Source: Viscum album
Taxonomy: Eukaryota; Streptophyta; Magnoliopsida; Santalales; Viscaceae
Length of the DNA stretch: 64,000 nucleotides
Direction of reading: 5' to 3'
NCBI GenBank assembly: GCA_963277665.1
Contig: OY728120.1
Coordinates: 426,566,138-426,630,137 of the forward strand
The notes under the pieces are model-generated. The model was given only the letters and a program-made list of their open reading frames with translations. It searched no databases and was not told the origin of the DNA. The position numbers and the translations under genes are program-made. Position 1 is the first letter of the stretch, and every line of letters begins with the position of its first letter. Positions 36,572-47,237 of the stretch are shown piece by piece.

Positions 36572-38605
36572 AGGGAGGAGAGGGTACTTTTTGAATCCTC
36601 TAAAATATTAATTTCGAATAAACACAAACCTCACTTAAAAACTTCCAAAATGACTAAAAATCTAAGATGAGATGATATTGGGTTGAAATATCATCAACAA
36701 ATAAAATTTATTAGTGTTTTTAATTTTTTTAAACCTTGCCATTTTGATTTATCCTTATTTAATCTATTTAATTTTATTTGTGGTAATAATGTTTTAAATT
36801 TTAAATTGTTATAAATACTTACTTATGTGTTTTTAATTGTACATAATTGGATAATTTATGAAATGGTAGGATATATAAAGTTTAATTTTTAATTTCTAAA
36901 TATTTTTTTGATTTTTAAACAATTTAATAATATGTTATTTTTATACAATATCAATAGTGTCAATTTCGACACAATTCATTTATTTGAATTTAAATAAAAT
37001 CCACATAGAAGATATATTTGATCCAAAATATTTAATATATTCATAAAAAGTCATATGAATCTATAAAATTATTTTATCACATTAATTAGTTCATATAATA
37101 TTTATATTAATACTTTTAACATCATTTATTTGATATTTCTCTTCATAAAATAATTACTAAATCATTTTTGTATATTTATTTAATATACCTAATTTTTGGA
37201 TAAATATCAAAAATATAATACTATGATGAATATAAATCTAATAGATTTAATAATAATATATTTAATCGAATTTATAATCCTAAAATCCCAACATTTAAAT
37301 TGTTATATTCATTAATGTTTAAAAGTGACAACTTTAACATCATTTAAAATAAAATAATATATATGTCCTAATCTGTTTTATAAGGATCCAAATGGACCAA
37401 AAGTATACAATTGTATGCTTATGGAATCTATATACTCTAAAAATATGTTTTGGTAAAGTTATTGGTTCTTTGGTTGGTATTATGATTTTAATAAATACTA
37501 TATTATTGATTTTTCACAAAATAAATAATTTTTGCATCAATAATGTATAAGCTATTAAGGTAATTATATATTTCATAAAAATTAAAAATAATTATCATGG
37601 TAAATAAAAACATATTATCTTTTAAATGAGAATTTATAATCTAATTTATATTCATTATAACCTTATATTAAAAATACCTTAATTATTAAATTCTGAGTGA
37701 GACATATTTCACTTTCTTTAAATAAAATAAATTAAAGGTCTTAATCACATTCAAGTTGGTTTAAAAAGATACCATTTCAAACAAAGTATATTTTAGGATG
37801 AAATAAAATCAAAAAATTATATTAATACAAGTGTTAGGGTAATTTTATAATATTATATTTACCCTTAATTTCCTTATTTACCTTTAACTGTGGTAAATAA
37901 AATTTACCATAGTTACTATTAATAATTCCTAAAAATAAAAATTATTCAACTAACATAATTTTGAACTACAGATTCCAAATATGGAATTCATTTTTTCAAA
38001 TTCAAAACACAGAAGTTGCAGTATTTAATTTAAAATTAATCTCGCTATTGAGAAAATAAGTTTTAAAAGTTAAAACGTTGTAAAAGATTGAAATGTTTTT
38101 ACCTATGAGTGGATTGTAAAATTAATGATAATGACTTAAATTATATTAAATGGTAAAAATATATTCTATTTATACTATAAAACCATTCAATATTATAATT
38201 TAACCATATAAATTATCCTGATGAAAAAGCTTTTTTTAATTAAAATTTAGCGTATTTTTACTAATCATCAAAATATAAAGGTTATCAGAATAATGTCAAA
38301 AAGTTATCCAAAGTAAATTTTTATATCCTGATTCCAATGAAGAATTTTTATTTGTCAAATTAAACTTATAAACATGTCAAAAACTAGATTTATAGTGGGT
38401 GCGCCATCAAAAGCCCGCAACACTGCATTTTTTGATAAATACTTATTTTACCTAAAAAATTTATTTTGTTCTCATACCATGTTCTAGATATTGTGTAAGA
38501 TGAATGATAATGTTATAAAATTCAAAATGTGTTTAATACTATTCATAATGGCTAGTTCATAATAACATTATAACAATATATCATTGTTTAGTGAAACTCA
38601 GTATT

Positions 38606-38741
38606 GCGTACAACACATGCTATTTGAGGAAGGCTGCTCTTGCGTGCAACACATGCCAATATTAGTTTTTTCGTATAATACAAGCTAATACGGGTTTGCG
38701 TATAGCGCAAGCTAATTTTGGTGTAGCGTACAACACAAGAC
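38606..38741 (-). repeat. Short tandem repeat in C LTR, about 30 bp unit
   Basis: Five units contain GCGTACAACACAAGCT or variants, with starts near 38606, 38642, 38671, 38698 and 38727. A1 LTRs contain the reverse-complement motif GTGTTGTACGC once, near their U3 start. Confidence 0.75.
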
Positions 38742-38790
38742 ATCAATGAAATTAAAAATAATATTTCTCATAAAATCTCATGGTGTTACA

Positions 38791-38828
38791 TTTTACCCCC
38801 CCCCCCCGTAAAATGAATTTCACCCTCA
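38791..38828 (-). other. C polypurine tract with G12 run
   Basis: On the minus strand GAGGGTGAAATTCATTTTAC is followed by twelve G (C12 at 38796-38807) and TAAAA, ending at the LTR start. The first part resembles the sequence before the B 3' LTR (GAGGATGAAATTTCTAG). The run length may be a sequencing estimate. Confidence 0.75.
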
Positions 38829-40271
38829 AAATTCATCAAAGTTATAAATGTTTTAATAGATGAAATTTTATTTAATAGAAAACCACATCATAAAAAGGAA
38901 TACTAAATCTTAATTTTAAAAACTAAAGTATGAAACTTAATGGTTACCTAAATTAACTCATCACTGGGTTTCCACATAAGAGAACATAGGTGAAAATATT
39001 GATATGGAAGAGAAATCTTACCATCATGTTCTGATGGAGAGTTGTAGAGAACATGACTATGAAAAGACAACAATAAAAAATCAAGAAATTGGTGATGATC
39101 TAAGGTACCATCTGATTCATTGGATATAAGGGTACTAGGACAACGTTTTTGGTCTTCAAGATCATTTCCCTAAAGTTGATGGATTTTTTCATAAGGATAA
39201 ATACTTACTTGATTTCATTGTAATATCATCTTTGGTCATTCCATGAAAAATTTTCACTTCATCTCTTATTTCATGAAATAAAGTTGAATTTTTCCTTCTC
39301 GAAGTGTTAGCAGATCATGTGATAGAATGATAGGTTACTCTATCTGTCTCAAAAAAAGGTTAGAAAAAGTTATCAAATATACATAAGTCCATATATGGTG
39401 ATATTAATCATATATAGTTCAAAAAATGGACTTATACTTCATCCATCATACCACTTAATAAAATTAATCTAATTTCAACTGATCAAGGACTTCCTGTAGT
39501 CTAGTGGTAGGCGATAAAGGCCGGTCAAACTTCGGTTATGGGTTCGATTCTTGCAACCTTGTCCAACGCGATGGTTTGTCATCCATCCTAAAGGTTGTCC
39601 TTTTTCTAAAACAATACTATTATAATATTCCAGAAATAATATAAAAAATTTATAGCCTAAAAAAATACTATCTTATGTCCAACATAATACATTCCAACAT
39701 TTAGGCTTATCCAAAATACTTCTATCCAAACTCACAGTATAATGAAAACAACTTCTAGAAAGGTCATATAACAAGCATGTCAATACCATCATTTATCCCC
39801 CATATATCATAACATATATCTTTTTGTCACATCCGAAACATGTGAATACCTTAATAATGTATTCTTGGAACATGAATTACCATAGAACTTTAGTGAAAAC
39901 ACAAATGCTTTAAAAAGTTAACTCTTTCCATATACCAAAATCCCAAAAATTCTATATACTCAAATCATGAAATCACTTTGTCCTTATATCAGTCATGAGC
40001 TCATTAATAATATCCAACATATTAATTTCTCCTTATCCCTTCATTATGTGCATGTCAACTACTTCAAAAAAATATTTCAATCACTTTTCATGGTTATCAG
40101 TACCATATTCTTATAGAAACCCACAATGGTCCAATACACATATATTTCAATATGAAATAAAAGTACCTCAACAACATTATTCTTTAATTCTAATACATAA
40201 TCCCTTCAATCCATCCTCTTCAATGATTGGCATGGAATATGTACTTCCTCTATTTAGAAGTAACTTCTTAG
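38829..40271 (-). other. C internal region without recognised coding sequence
   Basis: I find no pol motif on either strand. The plus-strand 131-codon frame at 39995-40390 overlaps the zinc-knuckle remnant antisense and has no feature of a gene. The only structured item is the SINE-like unit at 39485-39605. Confidence 0.6.
39485..39605 (+). mobile_element. tRNA-derived SINE-like unit
   Basis: An A box TAGTCTAGTGG (39497-39507) and a B box GTTCGATTC (39542-39550) fit the pol III consensuses exactly, at 45-bp spacing. A run of five T (39601-39605) follows as a possible terminator, giving a unit of about 120 bp. The anticodon and T arms do not fold well, so it is not a working tRNA. I see no clear target duplication. 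It lies antisense within C. It could be a SINE or a decayed tRNA pseudogene. Confidence 0.55.
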
Positions 40272-40672
40272 TTAGGGAATTGAGTTGGGTAATTCTCATG
40301 TTCTTCACAGATAAGACATTGAACTCCATAACAGTCTGTCACTCTATGACCTATTTCCCCACACAGATAACATCATACCCTCCATTTTAGGTATTCCTCA
40401 AGGATCTTATTCCCTTCTTTTTGATATATATAAAGCATAATATTCCTTCCTCTATTTTCCTCACCATTCAAACATGCATAAAAGTCCATCTTCCTCTTAT
40501 TTGATGACTTAGGAATACAATGAAATTTCACCTTGTTAATCATATATCAAGATGACTGATTCAGAATAGTCACAATATCTTTCCCTCCAGGAATTACACA
40601 ATTTCGTTGATCATAGTCACCAGTTTTTCAATTGGAATAAGTGTTTACTGAATTCCTTCTCGTTCCATCCAT
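40272..40672 (-). pseudogene. gag: C gag remnant with nucleocapsid knuckle
   Basis: On the minus strand the start word MDGTRRNS (ATG at 40672) corresponds to the MVPSGRNGN start of A1 gag. It is followed after a stop by IVTILNQ, matching the ITILGQ word of A1. The capsid core is missing. A basic segment then leads to a zinc knuckle CYLCGEIGHRVTDC (40331-40372, CX2CX4HX4C) and a partial second one (CLICEEHENYPTQF, last Cys lost). It stops at 40272. Several stops interrupt it. It shows that C descends from the same group of Gypsy elements as A1 and lost the capsid core and all of pol. Confidence 0.75.
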
Positions 40673-40952
40673 TGACTAAAACCAGAAACCATAGTGTAAG
40701 AAATAGTTAAAATAATGAGGAACCACATAATCATAAAAAGTAAATTATGGGATGTCTAACTTATCAAAAATTCTTTAATCCATGACACCTTAGGTTAACC
40801 GTAGGTTATTCAAGATTGTCAATATAATTCTAGGACTGTAACCTATTCTTATACTTAACCGTAGGGACATCCCTAGAAATACCTTAGAAATATCTCTAGG
40901 TATCTCACTAAAGTCCTCGCATCCTAGTTTCCAAAGTTTAACTAAACCTTTC

Positions 40953-40963
40953 CTCTGATACCA
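40953..40963 (-). other. C primer-binding site (initiator tRNA-Met), minus strand
   Basis: CTCTGATACCA on the plus strand is TGGTATCAGAG on the minus strand, two bases from the right LTR. It fixes the right LTR as the 5' LTR. Confidence 0.93.
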
Positions 40964-40965
40964 AC

Positions 40966-43900
40966 TGTAGAGAGCCAAATCTTGACAGACATGGACATTA
41001 CATTACATTTTTTGAATACTTAATATATAAAAAAACAGAAACCCAATGACTGTAATAGTTTAGTGTCTTTGGAAACTCAGAACATAATCTTCAAATCATG
41101 GTGAAAGGTCTTCAACATCTCACAAAAATATATTCCCCTTTTGTTTTCTTACCTAAAACCTTTCTTTGTATCCTGGGGGAAAGAAAAAAATAAAGGTTGA
41201 GCTCAAATTCTTAGTAAGGGTAAGCACGGAGAAAATAAAACAAACCATATACATTTGACATAAAAAACTTGAACATAATGTTTAAACGTCAAAATCTTGA
41301 GTTGTTAAATAAATCATGGAAGTACGTAAGGCATAGATCACAAAGGAACATTAATCATGATAAAATAGCATGGGAATAAAACATGTAATTGTGGAAAACC
41401 ATTAAGTACATTATATTATTTCCATATTAGCCAAGTCATTGCTTCCAATACCATCATAGTGGACAATGTCCATTACTAAATCAGGTTTACTTTCTGTTCC
41501 AGCCCTGTATTACTAAACCAGATTTACATGTCGTTCCAACCATGTCTATCTCTGGAGATATATATATTTACCAAATGAATTGGAGGGGGATATAGGTCCC
41601 ACACATATCATAATGAAATCATTATTTCGTATGCCACAAAATAAACATAAATCATTCATCATAACCCAACGATTAAAATGGGTTTCATAAACATCATCCA
41701 TTCATATCATAATCCATATAAAAAATGGATATCATTTCATCATAAGGAAAATCAAACCATGTAAATAATAGACACATTATATTTGAAACATAAACATACT
41801 ATATATTGTCATCTTATATGGAAAATAGTTTTGATAAAACACTTGAAATGAATTCTTGAGGAAAATATCCTTTCTTCTTAAAAATCATTTTCTTTTCACA
41901 AAATGTCTGGAAATTTTAAAAGAAAAGGATTTTTTTGAAAATAGTCATGAAATATTGTATAGGCAGATTCATGAATATAATGCATTATGAAACCATAGAA
42001 ATATTCTCATGATGTAAAAAAACATTCTCCTCGTACTTTTATCGGAAAAGTCAAAAAGAACCTCGTATGGTTAACAAAAGAAAGATTCATTCCAAGACTT
42101 GTGGTAAAAGTCATAAAACGGTAAAATGACTTTCAACATACATGTAATAATATTAAAAATTTTATGAATTTTTTTTGAGAAAACATGGACACTGATGATA
42201 AACATAACCCTAGTAAATACTTACGAATAAACAATCTCGGATAAGAACGAGATTGGAATAATTATCCCTTACCTTAGGTCCAATTTCTTCTGTACATATC
42301 TGAAACTATTGTATAGTGGGTTTAAACATATTATTAACTTGTAACAGAACCATAATAATATTTATGGTATCATATATGATTCACTTATGACATTATATTA
42401 CTCGTTCTTTTGTCAATTCCATGTTAAAGCAGCGTTTTGGATAAAATCATTTCATTTATCGTACGTGTTTGGACTTGTTGTTCTTGATATTATTACTTAT
42501 ATCATGATTTAATTATTTCCATAATGTAAAACATGATATATATATCATATATATTCAATATATATATATATATAATAGATCGAAAAATTAAATTAAATTC
42601 ACCGTTCATGGAGACGGTAGACCGTACGTACGCATGAACTCGGTTTTCGTTTCCATATTAAATTGAATGGAAGTAAATGAAATATATATACATAAATACA
42701 TTAGCATTATTATTTCATATCTTTCATGATTACTTATTATATATACTTTTTAATCATTCTTGAATGGTTAACATGGAGAATAAATCTCATCGCATCGTGG
42801 AGACGATAATCCGAACGTATGAACGATCGATGATATCATTACCATAATTATTGAATGGAATTGGAGTGGATGATATAATATCTAATAATTAGTATCATGT
42901 TATAATAATAATATATAGTTAGTATTCCCACCATTATACCCATCCATGTAAGGTGGTGGTGGAAAAATAGATTACACCACAGCGTAGAGACGATATTTCG
43001 TACAAACACACGTACGGTAATTTCATTTTTCGTAGGATGGGTAGAAGGTTAAATAGGGTTGTTTCATATTTATAATAACATATCAGTATATTAGTTATAT
43101 TTATGTTATTACTTTATAATTAAACAACTAATGAAGAGGATATAGAAGAAAAAATATATTTGAAAGAATCGGTAAAAGATATTACCTCTTCTTTGATGCG
43201 CCTCTTCTAAAACTCCTCTTTGGTCACTAAAGATGGTGTTTTGTGAGGACCAGGACCTATATTATGTTCCTAGGGAATTGTATAAGGGAAATGGGCAGGA
43301 TTTTTCTGAGTTTTAAGGCTAAAAATGGTTTTAGGATGAGAGGGGGGGGGGAGGTCCCTTTTTATAAGAGAGGAGATGGGCACTTTTGGAAACCTCTAAA
43401 ATATTAATTTAGAATAAACTCAAACCCCACATAAAAACATCCAAAATGACTCAACATCGAAGATGATAAGATCTAAGGTTGAAATATAACCATAAAATAC
43501 AATTTATAAATGTTTTTATTTTATTTTAAACCTTATCATTTTGATTTATCCTTATTTAATATATTTAATTTTATTTGTGGTAATAATGTTATAAATTTTA
43601 AATGGTTATAAGTACTTAATTATGTGTTGTTAATTGTACATAATTGGATACGTTATGACATTGTAGACCATAAAAATTTTAATTTTTAATTTTTAAATAT
43701 TGTAGTGATTTTTAAACAATTTAATAATATGTTATTTTTATAAAATATCAATAGTGTCAATTTCGACACTATTCATTTATTTGAATTTAAATAAAATCCA
43801 CTTAGAAGATATATTCGAAATAAAATATTTAATGGATTCCTAGAATGTCATATGAATCTATAAAATTAGTTGAGAACATTAATTATATCATATAATATTT

Positions 43901-45589
43901 ATTTTAATACTTTTAAAATAATTTATTTGATATTTCTCTTAATAAAATAATTACTAAAACATTTTTGTATAATTATTTAATATACATATTTGTTGCATAA
44001 TAATTAAAAATAAAATACTATAATGCAGATAAATCTAATAGATTTCATAATAATACTTTTAATATAATTTATCATCTTAAAATATCGACATTTAAATTGT
44101 TATATTCATTAAAGTATGAAGGTGAAAACTTTGACACCATTTAAAAATAATAATATAAATTTCCTAATCTGTTATATAAAAATCCAAATGGTCCAAAAGT
44201 ATACAAATGGATGATTATGTAATAGATATATTCTAACAATAAGTTTTGGTCAAGTCTTTCGGTCTTTTGTGGGTATTATTATTTTAATAAAAACTATATT
44301 ATTGATATTTCACTAAATAAATAATTTCTACATCATTAATTTATAAGATATTAAGGTAATTATATATTTTTTAAAAATTAAAAATAAATTATCATGATAA
44401 ATAAAAATATATTATCTTTAAAATGAGTATTTATAATCTAATTTATATCCATTATAACCCTATATTAAAAATACGTTAATTATTAATGTTTGAGTGAGAC
44501 ATATATCATTTTCTTTAAATAAAATAAATTAAAGGTCTTAATTACATCCAAGTGGTTTACAAAAGATACCATTTAGACCAAAGTATATTTTAGGATGAAA
44601 TATAATAATCCCATTATATTAATACAAGTGTTATGATAATTTTATAATATTATATTTACCCTTAATTTCCTTATTTACCTTTAACTATGGTAAATAAAAT
44701 TGACCGTAGTTACTATTAACAATGCCTAAAAATAAAAAGTAGCCAATTAAAATAATTTGGAACTACTGATTCCAAATATGGAATCAGTTTTTCTAAATTC
44801 AAAACACAGAAGTTGCAGTATTTAATTTAAAATTAATCCTGTTATTGAGAAAACAAGTTCTAAAAGTTAAAACGTTGCAAAAGATTGAAGTGTTTTTACC
44901 TATGAATTCAGTGTAAAATTAATGTTAATAACTTACATTATATTAAATGGTAAAAATATATTCTACTTTTTACTATAAATCATTTCAACTTTATTATTTA
45001 ACCATATAAATTATTTGGATGAAAAAAGTTGTTTTTAATTAAAATTTATCCTATTTTTACTATTCATCCAAATATGAAGGTTATCTGAATAATTTAAAAA
45101 TTTTATCCAAAGTAAATTTTTATATCTTGATTCCAAGGAAGAAGTTGTATTTGTCAAATTGAACTTATAAAAATGTCAAAAACTAGATTTACAGTGGTTT
45201 CTCCATCAAAAGTTGGTAAAACTGCATTTTTTGAAAAATACCTATTTTATCCGAAAATTTTATTTTATTCTCATACCATGTTCTAGATAATGTGTAAGAT
45301 GAATAATAATGTTATAAAATTAAAAATTTGTTTAATACTATTCATAATGGCTAGTTTATAATAATATTATAATAATTTATCATTGTTTAGTGAAACTCAG
45401 TATTGCGTACAACACACGCTATTTGAGGAAGGCCGCTCTTGCATGCAACACAAGCCAAGAATAGTGTTTGTGTATAATAAAAGATAATATGGTGTTGCGT
45501 ATAGCACAAGATAATTTTGTTGTAGCTTACAACATAATACATCAACGAAATTAAAAATAATGTTTCTCATAAAATATCGGGGTGTTACA
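40966..45589 (-). repeat. C 5' LTR
   Basis: It is 4624 bp, the partner of 34162-38790. CG modules lie at about 42602-42640, 42790-42830 and 42980-43022 (the last two decayed). A TATAAAAA box lies at 43359-43366, and short U3 repeats at 45405-45541. A (TA)n tract lies at 42559-42574. Confidence 0.93.
42602..43022 (-). promoter_or_regulatory. Three CGTACG modules in C 5' LTR
   Basis: The first copy (42602-42640) is the best preserved, with GCGTACGTACGG on the minus strand. The other two carry several changes. Confidence 0.6.
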
Positions 45590-45594
45590 CTACC
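45590..45594. repeat. Target-site duplication of C, right copy (CTACC)
   Basis: An exact match to 34157-34161. Confidence 0.95.
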
Positions 45595-47202
45595 ACTCGA
45601 GGAAGGAAAATAAGATTGTTGATGCCTTGAGCGGAAAGAATCATGGAGTTCTAAACAAGATGAGAGTAGAAAGGGATACTATATACGTGGATATAGTAAG
45701 GATGGATATGTGAATAACCATGGAAGGTGAAACATCAATAATTTTTCAAATGGATTCCAAACCATCTTTACTAAAAAGGATAAAATGTTCTCAGACCAAT
45801 GATGAGGAGTTTAAAAAAAATTTATGCTGTGAATGATGGGAGATTGATTAACTTCATATATGAAGATGGAATTTTTAAATTTTGGAAGATTCTTTTTGTT
45901 CCAGACACACATGATCTAAAAAGGGAAATTTTGGATGATGCTCATAGGACCAATTTCTCTATACACCCTAGTAGCACTAATATGTATACAGATTTGAAGG
46001 AACATTTTTTGTGGGACAACATGAAGAGGGAGATTGCTGATTATGTGTCATGATATATGGTTTTTCAATAGGTGAAGGCTGGAAGACAACATCGTAGAGG
46101 AGTCATGAAACCTATTCCTATACCTGAGTGGAAATGGGATGATATTACGATGGACTTTTTCATGGGGCTACCAAAGAATCCTAGAATGAATGATGCAATA
46201 TGGGTCATTGCTGATCGTCTTACCAAGTCCACACATTTTATTACTATAAGATAAGATTTACCACTTGAACATTATGAAAGACTATATATTAATGATTTTG
46301 TAAGACTTCATGGAGTACCCTTATCTATTGTTTCTGATCTTTATCCCTGTTTTACATCAAGATTCTAGAAAATTCTTCAGAAATCCCTGGATACTGAACT
46401 TCATTTGAGAGCTGCCTACCACCCTCAAACAGATGGACAATTTGAATGGACTATTAAAAACATAGAAGACATGTTGATATCTTTCTCACATGACCTTAAA
46501 GGTATGTGGGATCAATATTCACCTCTCAAAGAATTTTCCTATAACAATATCTTCCATTAAAGTATTCAAATGGAACCATATGAAACGTTATATGGAAAGA
46601 GATGTGACACACCAACTTGTTGGGATGATGTTGGTGAAAGAAAACTAGTATGCCCAGAACTTTATAAGGAAATGATAGAAAAGGATAAGATTATCCAAAC
46701 CCAAATCAATGTAGCTCAAAGTAGACAAAAGAGCTATGCCAATAACCAAAAGAGGGATCTAGAATTTCAAGTAATAGATCATGTTTTCTTGAAGGTATAT
46801 TCATGGAAGGGTGTTATATGATTCGGTAAGAAGGCTAAATTAAGTCCCTGGTACATCGGTCCTTTTGAAATTCTATAATTAATTAGAGTTGTAGTTTACC
46901 ATTTGGTAATGCCGCCAAGTCTCTCCAAAGTTCATGATGTGTTCCACGTATCACTGTTGAGAAAATACATTCAAGACCCAACACATGTACTCACCGATGA
47001 AGAAAGAGTACAAGAACTTGATTTGTCTTATGGTGAAGAGCTTGTCAAGATTCTTGATACTAAAGAACAAGTGTTGAGAAACCAGATGACTCATCTTGTA
47101 AAAGATCTATAGAGATACCATAAGATAGAAGAGACAACGCGAGAACCTAAGGAACTTATGATGAAGAACCAACCAAATACTTTTATGAGTAGTATTCTAT
47201 AA
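45595..47202 (+). pseudogene. gag-pol: A2 gag-pol, second part (RNase H end to integrase and chromodomain)
   Basis: It continues the frame cut at 34161 (HSRKENKIVDALSG, the end of RNase H). Integrase words follow: HRTNFSIHPSSTNMY (about 45940-45980), KWDDITMDFFMGLPK (about 46130), HPQTDG (about 46420), and the C-terminal FHVSLLRKY (about 46940-46970). The chromodomain-like end is decayed to KIEETTREPKEL. It ends at TAA 47200-47202, a few codons beyond the A1 end because of a small shift. Stops interrupt it in several places. Confidence 0.88.
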
Positions 47203-47223
47203 ATTTCGAGGACAGAATTATTT

Positions 47224-47237
47224 GAAAGAGGGAAGAA
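47224..47237 (+). other. A2 polypurine tract
   Basis: GAAAGAGGGAAGAA lies directly before the 3' LTR. Confidence 0.85.

Larger units (their letters stand above)
34162..38790 (-). repeat. C 3' LTR
   Basis: It is 4629 bp and collinear with 40966-45589. On the minus strand it starts at 38790 (TGTAACACC) and ends at 34162 (CTCTCTACA). It has three CG modules (35801-36225), a TATA box at 36564-36571 and short U3 repeats (38606-38741). The 80-codon minus frame at 35311 is not supported as a gene. Confidence 0.93.
34162..45589 (-). mobile_element. C: LARD-like non-autonomous Gypsy element, minus strand
   Basis: It is 11,428 bp with LTRs of 4629 bp (left) and 4624 bp (right), and only 2175 bp between them. 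Orientation is shown by a primer-binding site on the minus strand beside the right LTR and a polypurine (poly-G) tract beside the left LTR. On its own strand the LTR starts TGTAACACC and ends CTCTCTACA. The inside holds only a broken gag fragment and no pol. Large LTRs with a short, pol-less interior match the LARD type. The LTRs differ by roughly 13% in the first 180 bp compared by eye, so it is old despite being the innermost insertion. Confidence 0.92.

Noticed and set aside
39485..39560. A functional tRNA gene
   Set aside because: The internal promoter boxes fit but the anticodon loop is too long and the T stem has weak or missing pairs, so only a tRNA-derived unit is claimed.
39995..40390. 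131-codon plus-strand open frame inside C
   Set aside because: It overlaps the minus-strand zinc-knuckle remnant of gag. The AT-rich codons and lack of any motif mark it as a shadow.
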